The translations under genes and the position numbers were made by a program. A stretch of 40,092 nt of DNA from an uncultured Bacteroidales bacterium (GTDB lineage Bacteria > Bacteroidota > Bacteroidia > Bacteroidales > Paludibacteraceae): NCBI GenBank assembly GCA_902779705.1, contig CACZCR010000015.1, positions 1 through 40,092 of the forward strand. Reading direction: 5' to 3'. This document shows, one piece after another, positions 6,988 to 18,437 of the stretch (positions are counted from its first letter, which is position 1; every line of letters starts with the position of its first letter). The notes beneath the pieces were generated by a model that ran no database searches, was not told the DNA's origin, and saw only the letters and a program-made list of their open reading frames with translations.

Positions 6988-9900
6988 ATGGCAACTAACA
7001 AACAAACACAAAGAGTCAACTTCTCTTCTATACAGAAGCAGATGCCTTATCGTGACTTTTTGGAGATTCAGTTGAAGTCATTTCATGATTTCTTCCAGAT
7101 CGAGTCGACTCCGGAAGAGCGCCGTCATGAAGGCCTGTACAAGGTGTTTATGGAGAACTTCCCTATCACCGACACACGCAACAGCTTCAACCTTGAGTTT
7201 CTGGACTATTATGTCGACCATCCTCGTTACACCATTGAGGAGTGTATCAAGCGTGGCCTGACCTACTCCGTGCCTCTGAAGGCTAAACTCAAACTGTCGT
7301 GCTCCGATCCTGATCATGAGGATTTCGACACCGTCATCCAAGACGTGTTCCTCGGTCCGGTGCCTTATATGACACCGAAAGGTACATTCGTCATCAACGG
7401 TGCTGAGCGCGTAGTCGTAAGCCAGCTGCACCGTTCGCCGGGCGTGTTCTTCGGCACATCGGTACACAGCAACGGTACCAAGCTCTATTCGGCACGTATC
7501 ATTCCGTTCCGCGGCTCGTGGATTGAGTTCGCTACGGATATCAACAAAGTGATGTACGCTTACATCGACCGTAAGAAAAAACTGCCTGTTACAACCCTGC
7601 TCCGCGCTATCGGATTTGAGTCCGACAAGGAGATACTCGACTGCTTCGGCCTGGCTGAAGAGGTTAAGTGTACCCGTGGCGAGTTGGAGAAATACGCAGG
7701 TCGTATCTTGGCCGGTAACGTGCTCAAAGCATGGTCTGAGGACTTCGTAGACGAGGACACCGGCGAGGTGGTAACTATCGAGCGTAACGAGGTGATCCTG
7801 GAGCGTGAGCAAGAACTCACACCCGAGGCTATCGAGCGTATCCTCGAGTCGAACACCAAGACAATCCTTCTGCACAAAGAAGAGGCACGTGAGAACGATT
7901 TCTCCATTATCTTCAACACCTTGCAGAAAGACCCGTCGCACTCCGAAAAAGAGGCTGTGCTCTATATCTACCGTCAGCTGCGTAACGCTGAGCCGGCAGA
8001 CGATGCAACAGCTCGCGAGATGATCCAAAACCTCTTCTTCTCCCAGAAGCGTTATGACCTGGGTGAGGTGGGACGTTATCGTATCAACCGCAAACTCAAC
8101 ATGTCTATTCCGGACGAGGTACATGTGCTCACCAAAGAGGACATGATCGAGATCATCAAGTACCTGGTTGAGTTGATCAACTCCAACGCTGACGTGGATG
8201 ATATCGACCACCTCTCTAATCGTCGTGTTCGTACCGTCGGCGAGCAACTCTACAACCAGTTCGGTATCGGTCTGAACCGTATGGCTCGTACTATCCGTGA
8301 GCGAATGAACGTTCGCGACAACGAGGTCTTCACACCGACCGACCTGATCAACGCCAAGGCTGTATCGTCGATCATCAGCTCATACTTCGGTACCAACGCC
8401 CTGAGCCAGTTCATGGACCAGCAGAACCCGTTGGCCGAGATCACCCACAAGCGTCGTATGTCGGCTCTGGGTCCTGGCGGTCTGAGTCGTGACCGTGCCG
8501 GATTCGAGGTACGTGACGTACACTATACCCACTACGGTCGTCTCTGTCCTATCGAGACTCCTGAAGGACCGAACATCGGTCTGATCTCCTCGCTCTGTAT
8601 CTATGCCAAGATCAACGATCTCGGATTCATTGAGACCCCGTATCGAAAGGCAGAGAACGGCGTCGTAGATCTGGATAACGACCACGTGGTATTCCTCACC
8701 GCCGAGGACGAGGAGAACATGACCGTAGCACAAGGTAACGCCCCGCTGCGTGAGGATGGTTCGTTCATCCGTTCGAAAGTTAAATCGCGTTATGGCGCCG
8801 ACTTCCCTGTGGTAGCACCGGATCAGGTGAACCTCATGGACGTGGCTCCGTGCCAGATCGCTTCGGTAGCAGCTGCGCTTATTCCGTTCTTGGAGCATGA
8901 CGATGCCCACCGTGCATTGATGGGATCGAACATGATGCGCCAGGCTGTGCCACTGATCACCTCCGAGGCACCGATCGTAGGAACCGGTATCGAGGAGCAG
9001 CTGGTTAAAGACAGCCGCACCCAGATAGAGGCAGAAGGCGATGGCGAGGTGACCTACGTAGACGCAGATGTCATCCGTATCCGCTACAACCGCAACGAGG
9101 ACGAGGAGTTCGTATCCTTCGACCCGGCGGAGAAAGAATACAAGATGCCTAAGTTCGAGAAGACCAACCAGAACACCACGATTGACCTGCACCCGATCGT
9201 TCGCAAGGGCGACATGGTGACCAAAGGTCAGTTGCTGACCGAAGGTTACGCAACACAAGCTGGTGAGTTGGCACTCGGTAAGAACCTCAAGGTGGCTTAC
9301 ATCCCTTGGAAAGGTTATAACTATGAGGATGCTATCGTGCTCTCCGAGCGAATCGTTCGCGAGGACCTGTTCACTTCCGTACACGTAGTAGAGCAACTGC
9401 TCGAGGTGCGCGACACCAAGCGTGGTATGGAGGAGTTCACCGCCGACATCCCGAATGTTTCTGAGGAGGCTACCAAAGACCTCGACGAGAACGGTATCAT
9501 CCGTATTGGTGCATACATCGAGCCGGGCGATATCATGATCGGTAAGACCACTCCTAAGGGTGAGACCGATCCGTCGCCGGAGGAGAAACTGTTGAAGGCC
9601 ATCTTCGGTGACAAGGCCGGTGACGTGAAGGATGCTTCGCTCAAAGCCAGCCCGTCGCTGAGCGGTGTGGTCATCGACAAGAAACTCTATGCACGTGCCA
9701 TCAAGGACCGCAAGCAGAAACAAGAGGACAAAGCACAGATGCACGATATGGACCTCGCTTACGATAAGAAAGTTGAGGAACTGCATGCACGTCTGATCGA
9801 CAAACTCTCGTCGCTGCTCAAGAACAACCAGGCTCAGAAAGTGGAAGACCTGGTAGGTACTGTCCTCATTGAGAAAGGTCAACACTTCTCCAAAGAGCGT

Positions 9901-10800
9901 CTTAATAGCATTGACTACAAGACCGTTATGCTCGAAGGCTGGACAGCTGACCAGCACAAGAACGGCCTGATCCGTCAGTGTGTGATGAACTACCTGGAGA
10001 AACTCAAAGAGCTGGATGCACAACTCAAACGTGAGAAGTTCAACCTCACTATTGGTGATGAACTGCCTAACGGTATCATCCAGATGGCTAAGGTCTATAT
10101 CGCTAAGCGTCGTAAGATCCGCGTAGGTGATAAGATGGCCGGTCGTCACGGTAACAAGGGTATCGTATCCAAGATCGTCCGCGTAGAGGACATGCCGTTC
10201 TTGGCTGACGGTACACCGGTCGATATCGTCCTCAACCCGATGGGTGTGCCTTCTCGTATGAACATCGGGCAGATCTTCGAGGCTGTCCTCGGTTGGGCTG
10301 GTGCCGAACTGGGCGTTAAGTTCTCGACTCCGATCTTCGATGGTTGTACACTCGAGCAACTCGACGAGTGGACCGACAAAGCCGGTCTGCCACGCGCTGG
10401 TAAGACCCAGCTCTACGATGGCGAGACGGGCGAACCGTTCGACCAGATGGCTACCGTCGGTGTGACCTACTTCATGAAGCTCGGCCACATGGTGGATGAC
10501 AAGATGCACGCCCGTTCGATCGGTCCGTACAGCTTGATCACACAACAACCGCTCGGTGGTAAAGCACAGTTCGGTGGTCAGCGTTTCGGTGAGATGGAGG
10601 TTTGGGCCCTCGAGGCACACGGTGCCGCACATACCCTGCAAGAGATCCTGACTGTCAAGTCAGACGATGTCACAGGTCGTGCACGTACCTACGAGGCTAT
10701 CGTTAAGGGCGAACCGTTCCCGACACCGGGTCTGCCAGAGTCGTTGAATGTGCTCTTGCATGAGTTGCAAGGCTTGGCACTCAGTATTAATATGGAATAA
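6988..10800 (+). CDS. rpoB: DNA-directed RNA polymerase subunit beta
   Basis: Catalytic beta subunit, 1270 residues, full length for Bacteroidota. The rifampicin pocket reads [20 protein letters not shown], and the residues aligning with E. coli D516, H526 and S531 are wild type (D477, H487, S492), predicting no target-site rifampicin resistance. [14 protein letters not shown] (about 1048-1061) and the C-terminal [20 protein letters not shown] are present. It is followed by rpoC after 15 nt. Confidence 0.99.
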   Translation: MATNKQTQRVNFSSIQKQMPYRDFLEIQLKSFHDFFQIESTPEERRHEGLYKVFMENFPITDTRNSFNLEFLDYYVDHPRYTIEECIKRGLTYSVPLKAKLKLSCSDPDHEDFDTVIQDVFLGPVPYMTPKGTFVINGAERVVVSQLHRSPGVFFGTSVHSNGTKLYSARIIPFRGSWIEFATDINKVMYAYIDRKKKLPVTTLLRAIGFESDKEILDCFGLAEEVKCTRGELEKYAGRILAGNVLKAWSEDFVDEDTGEVVTIERNEVILEREQELTPEAIERILESNTKTILLHKEEARENDFSIIFNTLQKDPSHSEKEAVLYIYRQLRNAEPADDATAREMIQNLFFSQKRYDLGEVGRYRINRKLNMSIPDEVHVLTKEDMIEIIKYLVELINSNADVDDIDHLSNRRVRTVGEQLYNQFGIGLNRMARTIRERMNVRDNEVFTPTDLINAKAVSSIISSYFGTNALSQFMDQQNPLAEITHKRRMSALGPGGLSRDRAGFEVRDVHYTHYGRLCPIETPEGPNIGLISSLCIYAKINDLGFIETPYRKAENGVVDLDNDHVVFLTAEDEENMTVAQGNAPLREDGSFIRSKVKSRYGADFPVVAPDQVNLMDVAPCQIASVAAALIPFLEHDDAHRALMGSNMMRQAVPLITSEAPIVGTGIEEQLVKDSRTQIEAEGDGEVTYVDADVIRIRYNRNEDEEFVSFDPAEKEYKMPKFEKTNQNTTIDLHPIVRKGDMVTKGQLLTEGYATQAGELALGKNLKVAYIPWKGYNYEDAIVLSERIVREDLFTSVHVVEQLLEVRDTKRGMEEFTADIPNVSEEATKDLDENGIIRIGAYIEPGDIMIGKTTPKGETDPSPEEKLLKAIFGDKAGDVKDASLKASPSLSGVVIDKKLYARAIKDRKQKQEDKAQMHDMDLAYDKKVEELHARLIDKLSSLLKNNQAQKVEDLVGTVLIEKGQHFSKERLNSIDYKTVMLEGWTADQHKNGLIRQCVMNYLEKLKELDAQLKREKFNLTIGDELPNGIIQMAKVYIAKRRKIRVGDKMAGRHGNKGIVSKIVRVEDMPFLADGTPVDIVLNPMGVPSRMNIGQIFEAVLGWAGAELGVKFSTPIFDGCTLEQLDEWTDKAGLPRAGKTQLYDGETGEPFDQMATVGVTYFMKLGHMVDDKMHARSIGPYSLITQQPLGGKAQFGGQRFGEMEVWALEAHGAAHTLQEILTVKSDDVTGRARTYEAIVKGEPFPTPGLPESLNVLLHELQGLALSINME

Positions 10801-10804
10801 TTTT

Positions 10805-10810
10805 GGAGGA
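10805..10810 (+). promoter_or_regulatory. Shine-Dalgarno site of rpoC
   Basis: GGAGGA five bases before the rpoC ATG. Most genes here lack any Shine-Dalgarno match, as usual in Bacteroidota, so this is an exception and may help keep beta and beta' output balanced. Confidence 0.6.
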
Positions 10811-10815
10811 CAATT

Positions 10816-13800
10816 ATGGCTTTTAAACAAGAAAATAAGAAAACCGGTTTCACCAAGATCTCTATTGGTCTGGCATCACCAGACGAGATCATGCAGATCT
10901 CCAGCGGTGAGGTGTTGAAACCCGAGACGATCAACTATCGTACCTATAAGCCTGAGCGAGATGGTTTGTTCTGCGAGCGCATCTTCGGTCCTACCAAGGA
11001 CTACGAGTGTCATTGCGGTAAATACAAACGTATCCGTTACAAAGGTATCGTGTGCGAACGCTGCGGTGTTGAGGTTACCGAGAAGAAAGTGCGTCGTGAG
11101 CGTATGGGTCATATCAAACTCGTCGTTCCGGTAGCACACATCTGGTATCTCCGTTCGCTGCCGTCTAAGATGTCGGCTCTGCTTGGTATACCTACCAAGA
11201 AGCTCGATGCGATCGTTTATTATGAGAAATATGTGATTATCAATGCCGGTGTATTGGCAGGCCAGGAACTGGGCGACGAGATCGTTGAGAACAACCTGCT
11301 CTTGGACGAGGACGAATATGCAGAGCTCCTCAGCCGTCTGCCGGCAGAGAACCAACTCCTGGAGGATGGTGATCCGGATAAGTTCGTAGCTAAGATGGGT
11401 GCTGAGGCACTCTATGAGATGCTTTGCAAACTCGATCTGGATGCCCTCAGCTATGAGCTGCGTGATATGGCCGACAAGGCTAAGACCACTTCGGCTCAAC
11501 GTCGTAACGAGGCACTCAAGCGTCTGCAGATAGTAGAGGCTTTCCGCGCTTCGAAGAATCGCAACCGCCCCGAGTGGATGATCCTGCAGGCACTGCCTGT
11601 CACTCCGCCGGAGTTGCGTCCGCTGGTTCCGCTGGATGGTGGTCGTTTTGCGACCTCTGACCTCAACGACCTCTATCGTCGTGTCATCATCCGTAACAAC
11701 CGACTCAAACGTCTGTTGGAGATCAAAGCACCGGATGTCATCCTGCGCAACGAGAAGCGTATGCTTCAAGAGGCAGTGGACAGCCTCTTCGACAACAGCC
11801 GCAAGACAACGGCTATCAAGTCGGATGCTAACCGCCCGCTCAAGTCTCTCTCTGACTCGCTCAAGGGTAAACAAGGACGCTTCCGTCAGAACCTGCTCGG
11901 TAAACGTGTGGACTATTCCGCTCGTTCCGTTATCGTCGTAGGTCCTGAGTTGAACATGCACGAGTGCGGTCTGCCTAAAGAGATGGCTGCCGAGCTCTAT
12001 AAGCCGTTTATCATCCGCAAGCTCATCGAGCGCGGTACCGTTAAGACTGTCAAGTCGGCCAAGAAGATCATCGATCGCCGTGAGCCGGTCATCTATGAGA
12101 TCCTGGAGCACGTGATGGAAGGACACCCTGTTCTGCTCAACCGTGCACCGACACTGCACCGTCACGGTATTCTGGCTTTCCAGCCGCGTATGATCGAGGG
12201 TAAAGCTATCCAGCTCCACCCGCTGGCTTGTGCCGGATTCAACGCCGACTTCGACGGTGACCAGATGGCTGTACACTTGCCGCTGTCCAACGAGGCTATC
12301 CTCGAGGCACAGTTGCTCATGCTCGGTTCGCATAACATCCTTGACCCAGCTAACGGTAACCCTATCACCGTACCTTCACAGGATATGATCCTCGGATTGT
12401 ACTATATCACCAAACCGCGTAAGGGCATGAAGGGCGAAGGCCTCACCTTCTACTCTATGGAGGAGAGCGAGATCGCGCTCAACGAGGGTAAAGTGGATAT
12501 CCACGCACTCGTTAATGTCCGTATCGAGGAGGTCGTAGACGGCAAGAAGGTGTCTCGTCTTATCGAGACCACTCCGGGCCGTGTGATGGTCAACCGTTTC
12601 GTACCGGCAGAGGTAGGATTCCAGAACGTCACCCTCAAGAAGGGCGCTGTCAAGGGCATTATCTCCCAGGTGATCAAGACCTGCGGTGTGGCTCGCACAG
12701 CTAAGTTCCTGGATGATATCAAGAACCTCGGATACTATATGGCCTTCCGTGGTGGTCTGTCGTTCAACCTCAACGATATCCTTATCCCTGAGGAGAAGAA
12801 CGCAATCATCGCTAAGGGTAACCAAGAGGTAGAGAACATTACCGAGCGTTATAACTTCGGTGAGATGTCCGACGACGAGCGTTATAAGTCTGTCATCGAC
12901 GCATGGAACAAAGTTGACCAAGAGGTGACCGAGGTGCTGATGAAGCATATGACCGAGGCTGACCAAGGCTTCAACTCTGTATACATGATGATGGACTCCG
13001 GTGCCCGTGGTAATAAACAGCAGATCAAACAGCTGGCAGGTGTCCGTGGTATGATGGCTAAGCCGCAGAAAGCTGGTTCTACCGATACCCGTACCACCAT
13101 TGAGAACCCTGTCCTCGCTAACTTCAAAGAGGGTATGTCTGTGCTCGAGTACTTTATCTCTACGCACGGTGCCCGTAAGGGTCTTGCCGATACCGCCCTC
13201 AAGACAGCTGACGCAGGTTACCTGACCCGTCGTCTGGTCGATGTATCGCATGATGTGATCATCAACGAGGAGGACTGTGGTACACTCCGTGGTCTGACTG
13301 CTCGTGCTATCAAACAGAACGACGTAGTCGTAGCTACACTCACCCAACGTATCCTCGGACGTGTATCCGTGCACGATATCCATGATATGGATGGCAACCT
13401 GATCGTGGCTGCCGGCGAAGAGATCCGCGAGGCTGCTTGCGAGGCTATCGAAGCTGCAGGTATCGAAGAGGTGGAGATTCGTTCGGTGCTCACCTGTGAG
13501 TCCAAGCACGGCGTTTGTGCTAAGTGCTACGGCCGCAACCTCGCATCGCGTAAGATGGTCCAGAAGGGTGAGGCTGTCGGCGTCATCGCTGCACAGGCTA
13601 TCGGTGAGCCGGGTACTCAGCTGACCCTGCGTACCTTCCACTCCGGAGGTTTGGCAGGTAACGCCGCTACACAGAATACCTATTCTATCCCGCGCGAGGG
13701 TATCATTGATATCGAGGACCTGCGTACTATCACTACCGCCGAAGGCGATGTGATCGTAGTCAGCCGTCTCAATGAGCTCCAACTCAAGGACGAGAAGACC

Positions 13801-15111
13801 GGTGTGGTACTCACGACCTTCAATATCCCGTACGCATCCAAACTGTTCATCACACCGGGTCAGAAATATGACAAGGGTACAGTAGTCTGCGAATGGGATC
13901 CGTATAAGGCTTCGTTAATCATCGAACAGGATGGTATCTTGCGTTATGAGGACGTAATCGAAGGTGTGACTTGTATGACCGAGATCGACGACCAGACCGG
14001 TAAACGTGAAGTCACGATCATCGATACCAAAGATAAGACCAAACTGCCGACAGCGCATATTGAGGACAAGGATGGTAACATCCTCCGTACCTACAACTTG
14101 CCTGTTAAGGCCAGCCTGGTTAACGCCGACGGCGCTGAGGTCAAAGTGGGTAGCCAACTGTTCACCGTTGCTCGTGCCTTTGGTTCGGCCGGTGATATCA
14201 CCGGTGGTCTGCCACGTGTGACCGAGCTGTTCGAGGCACGCAACCCGTCCAACCCTGCTATCGTAGCTGAGGTCGACGGTGAGGTATCCTACGGTAAGAT
14301 CAAACGCGGTAACCGCGAGCTGTTCATCACGCCTAAGTTCGGCGAGAAGAAGACCTACCTCATTCCGCTGTCTAAGCAGATTCTGGTACAGGAAGGTGAC
14401 TACGTACGCGCTGGTGTAGCCCTCTCGGATGGTGCTATTACTCCGGACGACATCCTTGCTATCCAGGGTCCGACAGCTGTTCAGGACTATATCGTCAACG
14501 AGGCACAGTCTGTCTATCGTATGCAGGGTGTGGAGATCAACGACAAGCACTTCGAAGTCATCGTTCGCCAAATGATGCGCAAGGTAGAGATTCTGGACGC
14601 CGGTGATACCCGCTTTTTGGAGCACCAGATCGTAGACAAACTCGACTTTATGGAAGAGAATGACCGTATCTGGGGTAAGAAAGTGGTGGTTGATGCCGGT
14701 GACAGCGAGTCGCTGCACGCAGGACAGATCACTACCGCACGTCGTCTGCATGACGAGAACTCGTCGCTCCGACGTCGCGATAAACAACTGGTGACCGCTC
14801 GTGAGGCTACCTGTGCTACCGCATGCCAAGTGCTGCAAGGTATCACTCGTGCCGCATTGGGAACCAAGTCCTTTATGTCCGCAGCCTCCTTCCAGGAGAC
14901 TACCAAGGTGCTCAACGAGTCCGCTGTGCAGGGTCGCGTTGATAACCTCGAGGGTATGAAGGAGAATGTGATCTGCGGTAACCTCATTCCTGCAGGAACA
15001 GGCTTCCGTGAGTTCGCACGTGTATCGGTGCACAACGCAGAAGAGTATGCTGCCCTCCAGGCTGCACGCGAGGCTGCAGAGAATGCACTCAACAACAGCT
15101 TTGATGACTAA
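10816..15111 (+). CDS. rpoC: DNA-directed RNA polymerase subunit beta'
   Basis: Catalytic beta' subunit, 1431 residues. The N-terminal zinc ribbon is CHCGKYKR...CERCGVEV. The absolutely conserved magnesium-binding motif NADFDGDQ is at residues 476-483. The second zinc site ([13 protein letters not shown]), the trigger-loop region ([17 protein letters not shown]) and the C-terminal [20 protein letters not shown] are all intact. The stop overlaps the next start as TAATG, so the following gene is translationally coupled to RNA polymerase. Confidence 0.99.
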   Translation: MAFKQENKKTGFTKISIGLASPDEIMQISSGEVLKPETINYRTYKPERDGLFCERIFGPTKDYECHCGKYKRIRYKGIVCERCGVEVTEKKVRRERMGHIKLVVPVAHIWYLRSLPSKMSALLGIPTKKLDAIVYYEKYVIINAGVLAGQELGDEIVENNLLLDEDEYAELLSRLPAENQLLEDGDPDKFVAKMGAEALYEMLCKLDLDALSYELRDMADKAKTTSAQRRNEALKRLQIVEAFRASKNRNRPEWMILQALPVTPPELRPLVPLDGGRFATSDLNDLYRRVIIRNNRLKRLLEIKAPDVILRNEKRMLQEAVDSLFDNSRKTTAIKSDANRPLKSLSDSLKGKQGRFRQNLLGKRVDYSARSVIVVGPELNMHECGLPKEMAAELYKPFIIRKLIERGTVKTVKSAKKIIDRREPVIYEILEHVMEGHPVLLNRAPTLHRHGILAFQPRMIEGKAIQLHPLACAGFNADFDGDQMAVHLPLSNEAILEAQLLMLGSHNILDPANGNPITVPSQDMILGLYYITKPRKGMKGEGLTFYSMEESEIALNEGKVDIHALVNVRIEEVVDGKKVSRLIETTPGRVMVNRFVPAEVGFQNVTLKKGAVKGIISQVIKTCGVARTAKFLDDIKNLGYYMAFRGGLSFNLNDILIPEEKNAIIAKGNQEVENITERYNFGEMSDDERYKSVIDAWNKVDQEVTEVLMKHMTEADQGFNSVYMMMDSGARGNKQQIKQLAGVRGMMAKPQKAGSTDTRTTIENPVLANFKEGMSVLEYFISTHGARKGLADTALKTADAGYLTRRLVDVSHDVIINEEDCGTLRGLTARAIKQNDVVVATLTQRILGRVSVHDIHDMDGNLIVAAGEEIREAACEAIEAAGIEEVEIRSVLTCESKHGVCAKCYGRNLASRKMVQKGEAVGVIAAQAIGEPGTQLTLRTFHSGGLAGNAATQNTYSIPREGIIDIEDLRTITTAEGDVIVVSRLNELQLKDEKTGVVLTTFNIPYASKLFITPGQKYDKGTVVCEWDPYKASLIIEQDGILRYEDVIEGVTCMTEIDDQTGKREVTIIDTKDKTKLPTAHIEDKDGNILRTYNLPVKASLVNADGAEVKVGSQLFTVARAFGSAGDITGGLPRVTELFEARNPSNPAIVAEVDGEVSYGKIKRGNRELFITPKFGEKKTYLIPLSKQILVQEGDYVRAGVALSDGAITPDDILAIQGPTAVQDYIVNEAQSVYRMQGVEINDKHFEVIVRQMMRKVEILDAGDTRFLEHQIVDKLDFMEENDRIWGKKVVVDAGDSESLHAGQITTARRLHDENSSLRRRDKQLVTAREATCATACQVLQGITRAALGTKSFMSAASFQETTKVLNESAVQGRVDNLEGMKENVICGNLIPAGTGFREFARVSVHNAEEYAALQAAREAAENALNNSFDD

Positions 15112-15788
15112 TGGCTAGTCTCAAACTGTTATATCGTCAAGAGTCTGCCGGTGGCGCTTCACGCGCTGCCGGCAAGACCTTACAACTTGGCAAAGGTCGA
15201 GGCGTCGTGCTTGTCCTATGCGAAGGCAAAGGACGCATGCCGCAAGCGGCTCAGGCAGCCCAAACAGCCCTTGCCACTATCGAACAGCAGTTCGCCGCTG
15301 CTGACCAACAGATCAATCTGGCCACTACCAACGTGCACGCATCCATTGTCTGGATCAACAAGGACAAGGTCAATGCAGCAGGCAATGGCAAGGTGATGTG
15401 TTACAACCCGCAGGGTGGGGTACATACTCTGCAACAAGGCATCTATAACCAAGACATCGTCCTCTTGGCACCTACCGCTTTCTACAAGGCACTCACAGCC
15501 CAACAGATAACGGAAGTATTGGCTGCCAACTCAACCGACCTCAAGGCTATATATGCCGCCTTTGACCAACTATTCAACCAACTGGGCGAACCGACTCCCA
15601 CCATCCTCATGGCAATGGTGACAGCCGGATGCCCCGAGATGCAACCGCAGGCGCACAAAGAGGATAAACACCAACAAAAGGACCCGCAGGATGCACCGTC
15701 TCCAACGGCCACCAAATATACGCGCTATTGGTTGATAGCTGCCGCTATTATGACGATAGCCAGTATTGTTTTGCTCTGTTTGTTCTAA
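15111..15788 (+). CDS. Tail-anchored protein resembling a catalytically dead PP2C phosphatase
   Basis: 225 residues, start overlapping the rpoC stop. Residues about 1-170 follow the order of PP2C elements with the metal-binding residues replaced: VLVLCEGKGR where PP2C has a V-x-DGHGG motif, HASIVWINKDKV then GNGK where GDSR is expected, DIVLLAPTAFYKALT where D-x-LLxSDGL is expected, and PTIL in place of DNIT. This is inference from pattern, not a database match. A hydrophilic linker rich in K, Q, D and P (about 172-203) leads to one C-terminal membrane span (YWLIAAAIMTIASIVLLCLF), which ends the protein, so it should be tail-anchored with the domain in the cytoplasm. uvrA follows after 30 nt. 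Function unknown; as I recall, Bacteroides genomes have a small DUF3467 gene here instead. Confidence 0.6.
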   Translation: MASLKLLYRQESAGGASRAAGKTLQLGKGRGVVLVLCEGKGRMPQAAQAAQTALATIEQQFAAADQQINLATTNVHASIVWINKDKVNAAGNGKVMCYNPQGGVHTLQQGIYNQDIVLLAPTAFYKALTAQQITEVLAANSTDLKAIYAAFDQLFNQLGEPTPTILMAMVTAGCPEMQPQAHKEDKHQQKDPQDAPSPTATKYTRYWLIAAAIMTIASIVLLCLF

Positions 15789-15818
15789 ACAAACACCCAA
15801 AGCCCACGTTCAAACACC

Positions 15819-18437
15819 ATGGCAGACGAAGGCTACATACAGGTGATCGGAGCGCGAGTACACAACTTAAAGAACATAGACGTCTCCATCCCTCGCAAAA
15901 AACTCACTGTTATTACCGGTCTTAGCGGTAGTGGCAAGTCTTCGCTTGCGTTTGATACGATCTTTGCCGAAGGGCAACGACGCTATCTGGACACCTTCTC
16001 CAGTTATGCGCGCGGGTACATAGGTACGATGCAACGTCCTGACGTGGACAAGATCAGCGGCCTGAGTCCCGTTATCTCCATTGACCAAAAAACCACTTCT
16101 CGCAATCCTCGCTCTACCGTGGGGACCGTGACCGAAGTCTATGACTTCCTGCGTTTGCTCTACGCACGCGCCGGCGAGGCGTACTCGTATCTCACGGGCG
16201 AGAAAATGGTACATTATACGACCGAACAGATCATCGATCTCATTCTTAACGACTATGCCGGACAGCGTATCATCCTTCTGGCACCCCTGGTGAATAATCG
16301 CAAGGGACACTACAAGGAGCTGTTCGACCTCATCCGTAAGAAAGGTTATGCCCAAGTGCGGGTGGATGGCGAAGTACAATACCTCACCGAGGGAATGAAG
16401 GTCGATCGCTATAAGAACCATACCATCGAGGCCGTGGTGGACAAACTCAAGATCCGCCCGGTCACTAATCCTGATGACGAGGATTTTCGTCGTATGCGCC
16501 AGTCCATTGAACAAGCTATGGAACAGGGCCAAGGAGTCATTGCTATCGTCTCGGCGGATGAGCAGAGTCCTATACGCTACCTGAGTCGTCATCTCATGTG
16601 TCCGACCACCGGTTTGGCATACAAAGAGCCTGCCCCGCACACGTTCTCCTTCAATAGCCCGAGCGGCTGGTGTGACTGTTGCAAGGGATTGGGTAAAGTC
16701 AAAGCCAATGGCGAAGCCGCCGGTGATGACCTGCTGACTACCGACCCGTGGAACACCCATGAACCCACCGATGACGAAGAGACCGAAGAGAAAGATCAGT
16801 GGGTAGTATGTCCTGAGTGCCACGGCAAACGTCTGAGCAAAGAGGCACTCAGCTACCGCATAACAGACTACTCGATAGCCGACATGTCGGACATGGATAT
16901 CAATGTGCTCTTACGCACCCTCGAAGCGCTATTAGAACCCTCCTCGTCGCTTACCACCACCCAGCGGGCAATAGCCGAGCCGATACTCAAAGAGATCTGC
17001 GCACGACTGCGGTTTATGCAGTCCGTCGGGCTGAGCTACCTCAGTCTCGGACGCTCCTCTGAGAGTCTGTCCGGCGGTGAGAGCCAACGTATACGTCTGG
17101 CCACCCAGATAGGCTCACGGCTGGTCAACGTGCTCTATATACTCGACGAACCCTCCATCGGCCTCCATCAGCGCGACAACGAGCGTCTGATCTCTTCGCT
17201 CAAGGAGCTGCGCGACATGGGCAACTCGGTCATCGTGGTCGAACACGACGAACAAATGATGCGCGAGGCGGATTGGATAGTGGATATAGGTCCTAATGCA
17301 GGTCGTTTGGGTGGCAAGGTGGTGTTTGTTGGTACTCCCAACCAGATGCTCCAGACATCTACCCTCACAGCCCAATACCTCAAGGGCGAGAAAAAGGTGG
17401 TGGACCCTTCACCCGTAACCGGTAACCCCTCTTCCACTCACCCACTAACCCCCTCACCCGCTTACCTCACCCTAACCGGCTGCACAGGGCACAACCTTAA
17501 GAACGTCACCCTACGACTTCCTTTAGGCCGGATGGTATGCGTCACGGGCGTGAGTGGTAGCGGCAAGTCGAGCCTGATCAACCAGACGCTCTATCCGCTG
17601 CTCTCCCAGCAGTTCTATCGCAGTCTCAAGAAACCGCTCCCGTATGCGGCTATCGAAGGCATGGAACATATAGACAAGGTCATCAATGTGGACCAGTCGC
17701 CTATTGGGCGTACACCGCGTTCGAACCCCGCCACCTACACCAATGTGTTCAGCGACATACGCGATCTCTTTGCCAGCATGCCGGAGTCTAAGATCCGTGG
17801 ATGGAAAGCGGGACGGTTCTCGTTCAATATGAAGGGCGGGCGCTGCGAAGAGTGTCTCGGTAATGGCTACAAGACCATCCAGATGCATTTCATGCCCGAT
17901 GTCTTTGTGCCCTGCGAGGCGTGTGGCGGCAAGCGCTACAACAAAGAGACACTCGAGGTCCGGTTCAAAGGCAAGTCTATCGGCGAGATACTCGATATGA
18001 CCGTCAACCAGGCAGTCGAGTTCTTCGAACACCAGCCTTATATCCTGCGCAAGATCAAGACCATCCAGGATGTAGGACTGGGCTATATCAAACTTGGCCA
18101 GTCATCCACTACGTTGTCCGGTGGAGAGAGCCAACGTATCAAACTGGCTACCGAACTGGCACGACCCTCTACAGGGCGAACCCTTTATATACTCGACGAA
18201 CCCACCACTGGTCTGCATTTTGAGGACATACGTGTGCTCTTGGGCGTTCTGCGCCGACTGGTGGACAAAGGCAACACGGTCGTTATCATCGAACACAACC
18301 TCGACGTCATCCGTGCCTGTGACTGGATCATCGATATGGGACCCGAAGGAGGACGCGCAGGAGGCGAGATAGTGGCCGAAGGTACCATCGAACAAGTCAA
18401 ACAATCCCCTAATAGCATAACTGCCCGATTCTTATGA
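15819..18437 (+). CDS. uvrA: UvrABC excinuclease subunit A, shortened
   Basis: DNA damage recognition ATPase of nucleotide excision repair, 872 residues against about 940 in E. coli. Two ABC modules are complete: Walker A GLSGSGKSSLAF (about 34-45) with LSGGESQRIRLA and ILDEPSIGLHQRD, then GVSGSGKSSLINQ (about 577) with LSGGESQRIKLA and ILDEPTTGLHFED. The C-terminal zinc finger (CEECLGNG...CEACGGKR) is intact. The first finger is CPTTG...CDCCKG, missing one Cys, as I recall for Bacteroidota. Between KGLG (about 290) and CPECHGKRL (about 331) only about 38 residues, many acidic (THEPTDDEETEEKDQW), replace some 125 in E. coli. A heptad repeat at 17398-17478 adds a Pro/Thr/Ser linker between the modules. 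Its stop overlaps the next start (ATGA). Confidence 0.93.
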   Translation: MADEGYIQVIGARVHNLKNIDVSIPRKKLTVITGLSGSGKSSLAFDTIFAEGQRRYLDTFSSYARGYIGTMQRPDVDKISGLSPVISIDQKTTSRNPRSTVGTVTEVYDFLRLLYARAGEAYSYLTGEKMVHYTTEQIIDLILNDYAGQRIILLAPLVNNRKGHYKELFDLIRKKGYAQVRVDGEVQYLTEGMKVDRYKNHTIEAVVDKLKIRPVTNPDDEDFRRMRQSIEQAMEQGQGVIAIVSADEQSPIRYLSRHLMCPTTGLAYKEPAPHTFSFNSPSGWCDCCKGLGKVKANGEAAGDDLLTTDPWNTHEPTDDEETEEKDQWVVCPECHGKRLSKEALSYRITDYSIADMSDMDINVLLRTLEALLEPSSSLTTTQRAIAEPILKEICARLRFMQSVGLSYLSLGRSSESLSGGESQRIRLATQIGSRLVNVLYILDEPSIGLHQRDNERLISSLKELRDMGNSVIVVEHDEQMMREADWIVDIGPNAGRLGGKVVFVGTPNQMLQTSTLTAQYLKGEKKVVDPSPVTGNPSSTHPLTPSPAYLTLTGCTGHNLKNVTLRLPLGRMVCVTGVSGSGKSSLINQTLYPLLSQQFYRSLKKPLPYAAIEGMEHIDKVINVDQSPIGRTPRSNPATYTNVFSDIRDLFASMPESKIRGWKAGRFSFNMKGGRCEECLGNGYKTIQMHFMPDVFVPCEACGGKRYNKETLEVRFKGKSIGEILDMTVNQAVEFFEHQPYILRKIKTIQDVGLGYIKLGQSSTTLSGGESQRIKLATELARPSTGRTLYILDEPTTGLHFEDIRVLLGVLRRLVDKGNTVVIIEHNLDVIRACDWIIDMGPEGGRAGGEIVAEGTIEQVKQSPNSITARFL
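17398..17478. repeat. Degenerate heptad repeat inside uvrA
   Basis: A run of about eleven loose heptads such as CGTAACC, GGTAACC, CACTCAC and CCACTAA, translated in frame as a linker rich in P, T, S and L between ABC module I and module II. TAA occurs repeatedly, always out of frame. Confidence 0.65.

Noticed and set aside
7078..8247. Antisense open frame over the 5' part of rpoB
   Set aside because: Same reason: a shadow of rpoB codon usage with no known motif.
8380..10641. Very long antisense reading frame over rpoB
   Set aside because: It lies wholly opposite a conserved gene with strong codon bias, which makes long antisense open frames common; no promoter or recognisable domain.
12376..13782. 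Antisense open frame over rpoC
   Set aside because: Shadow of rpoC; composition reflects the reverse of conserved codons.
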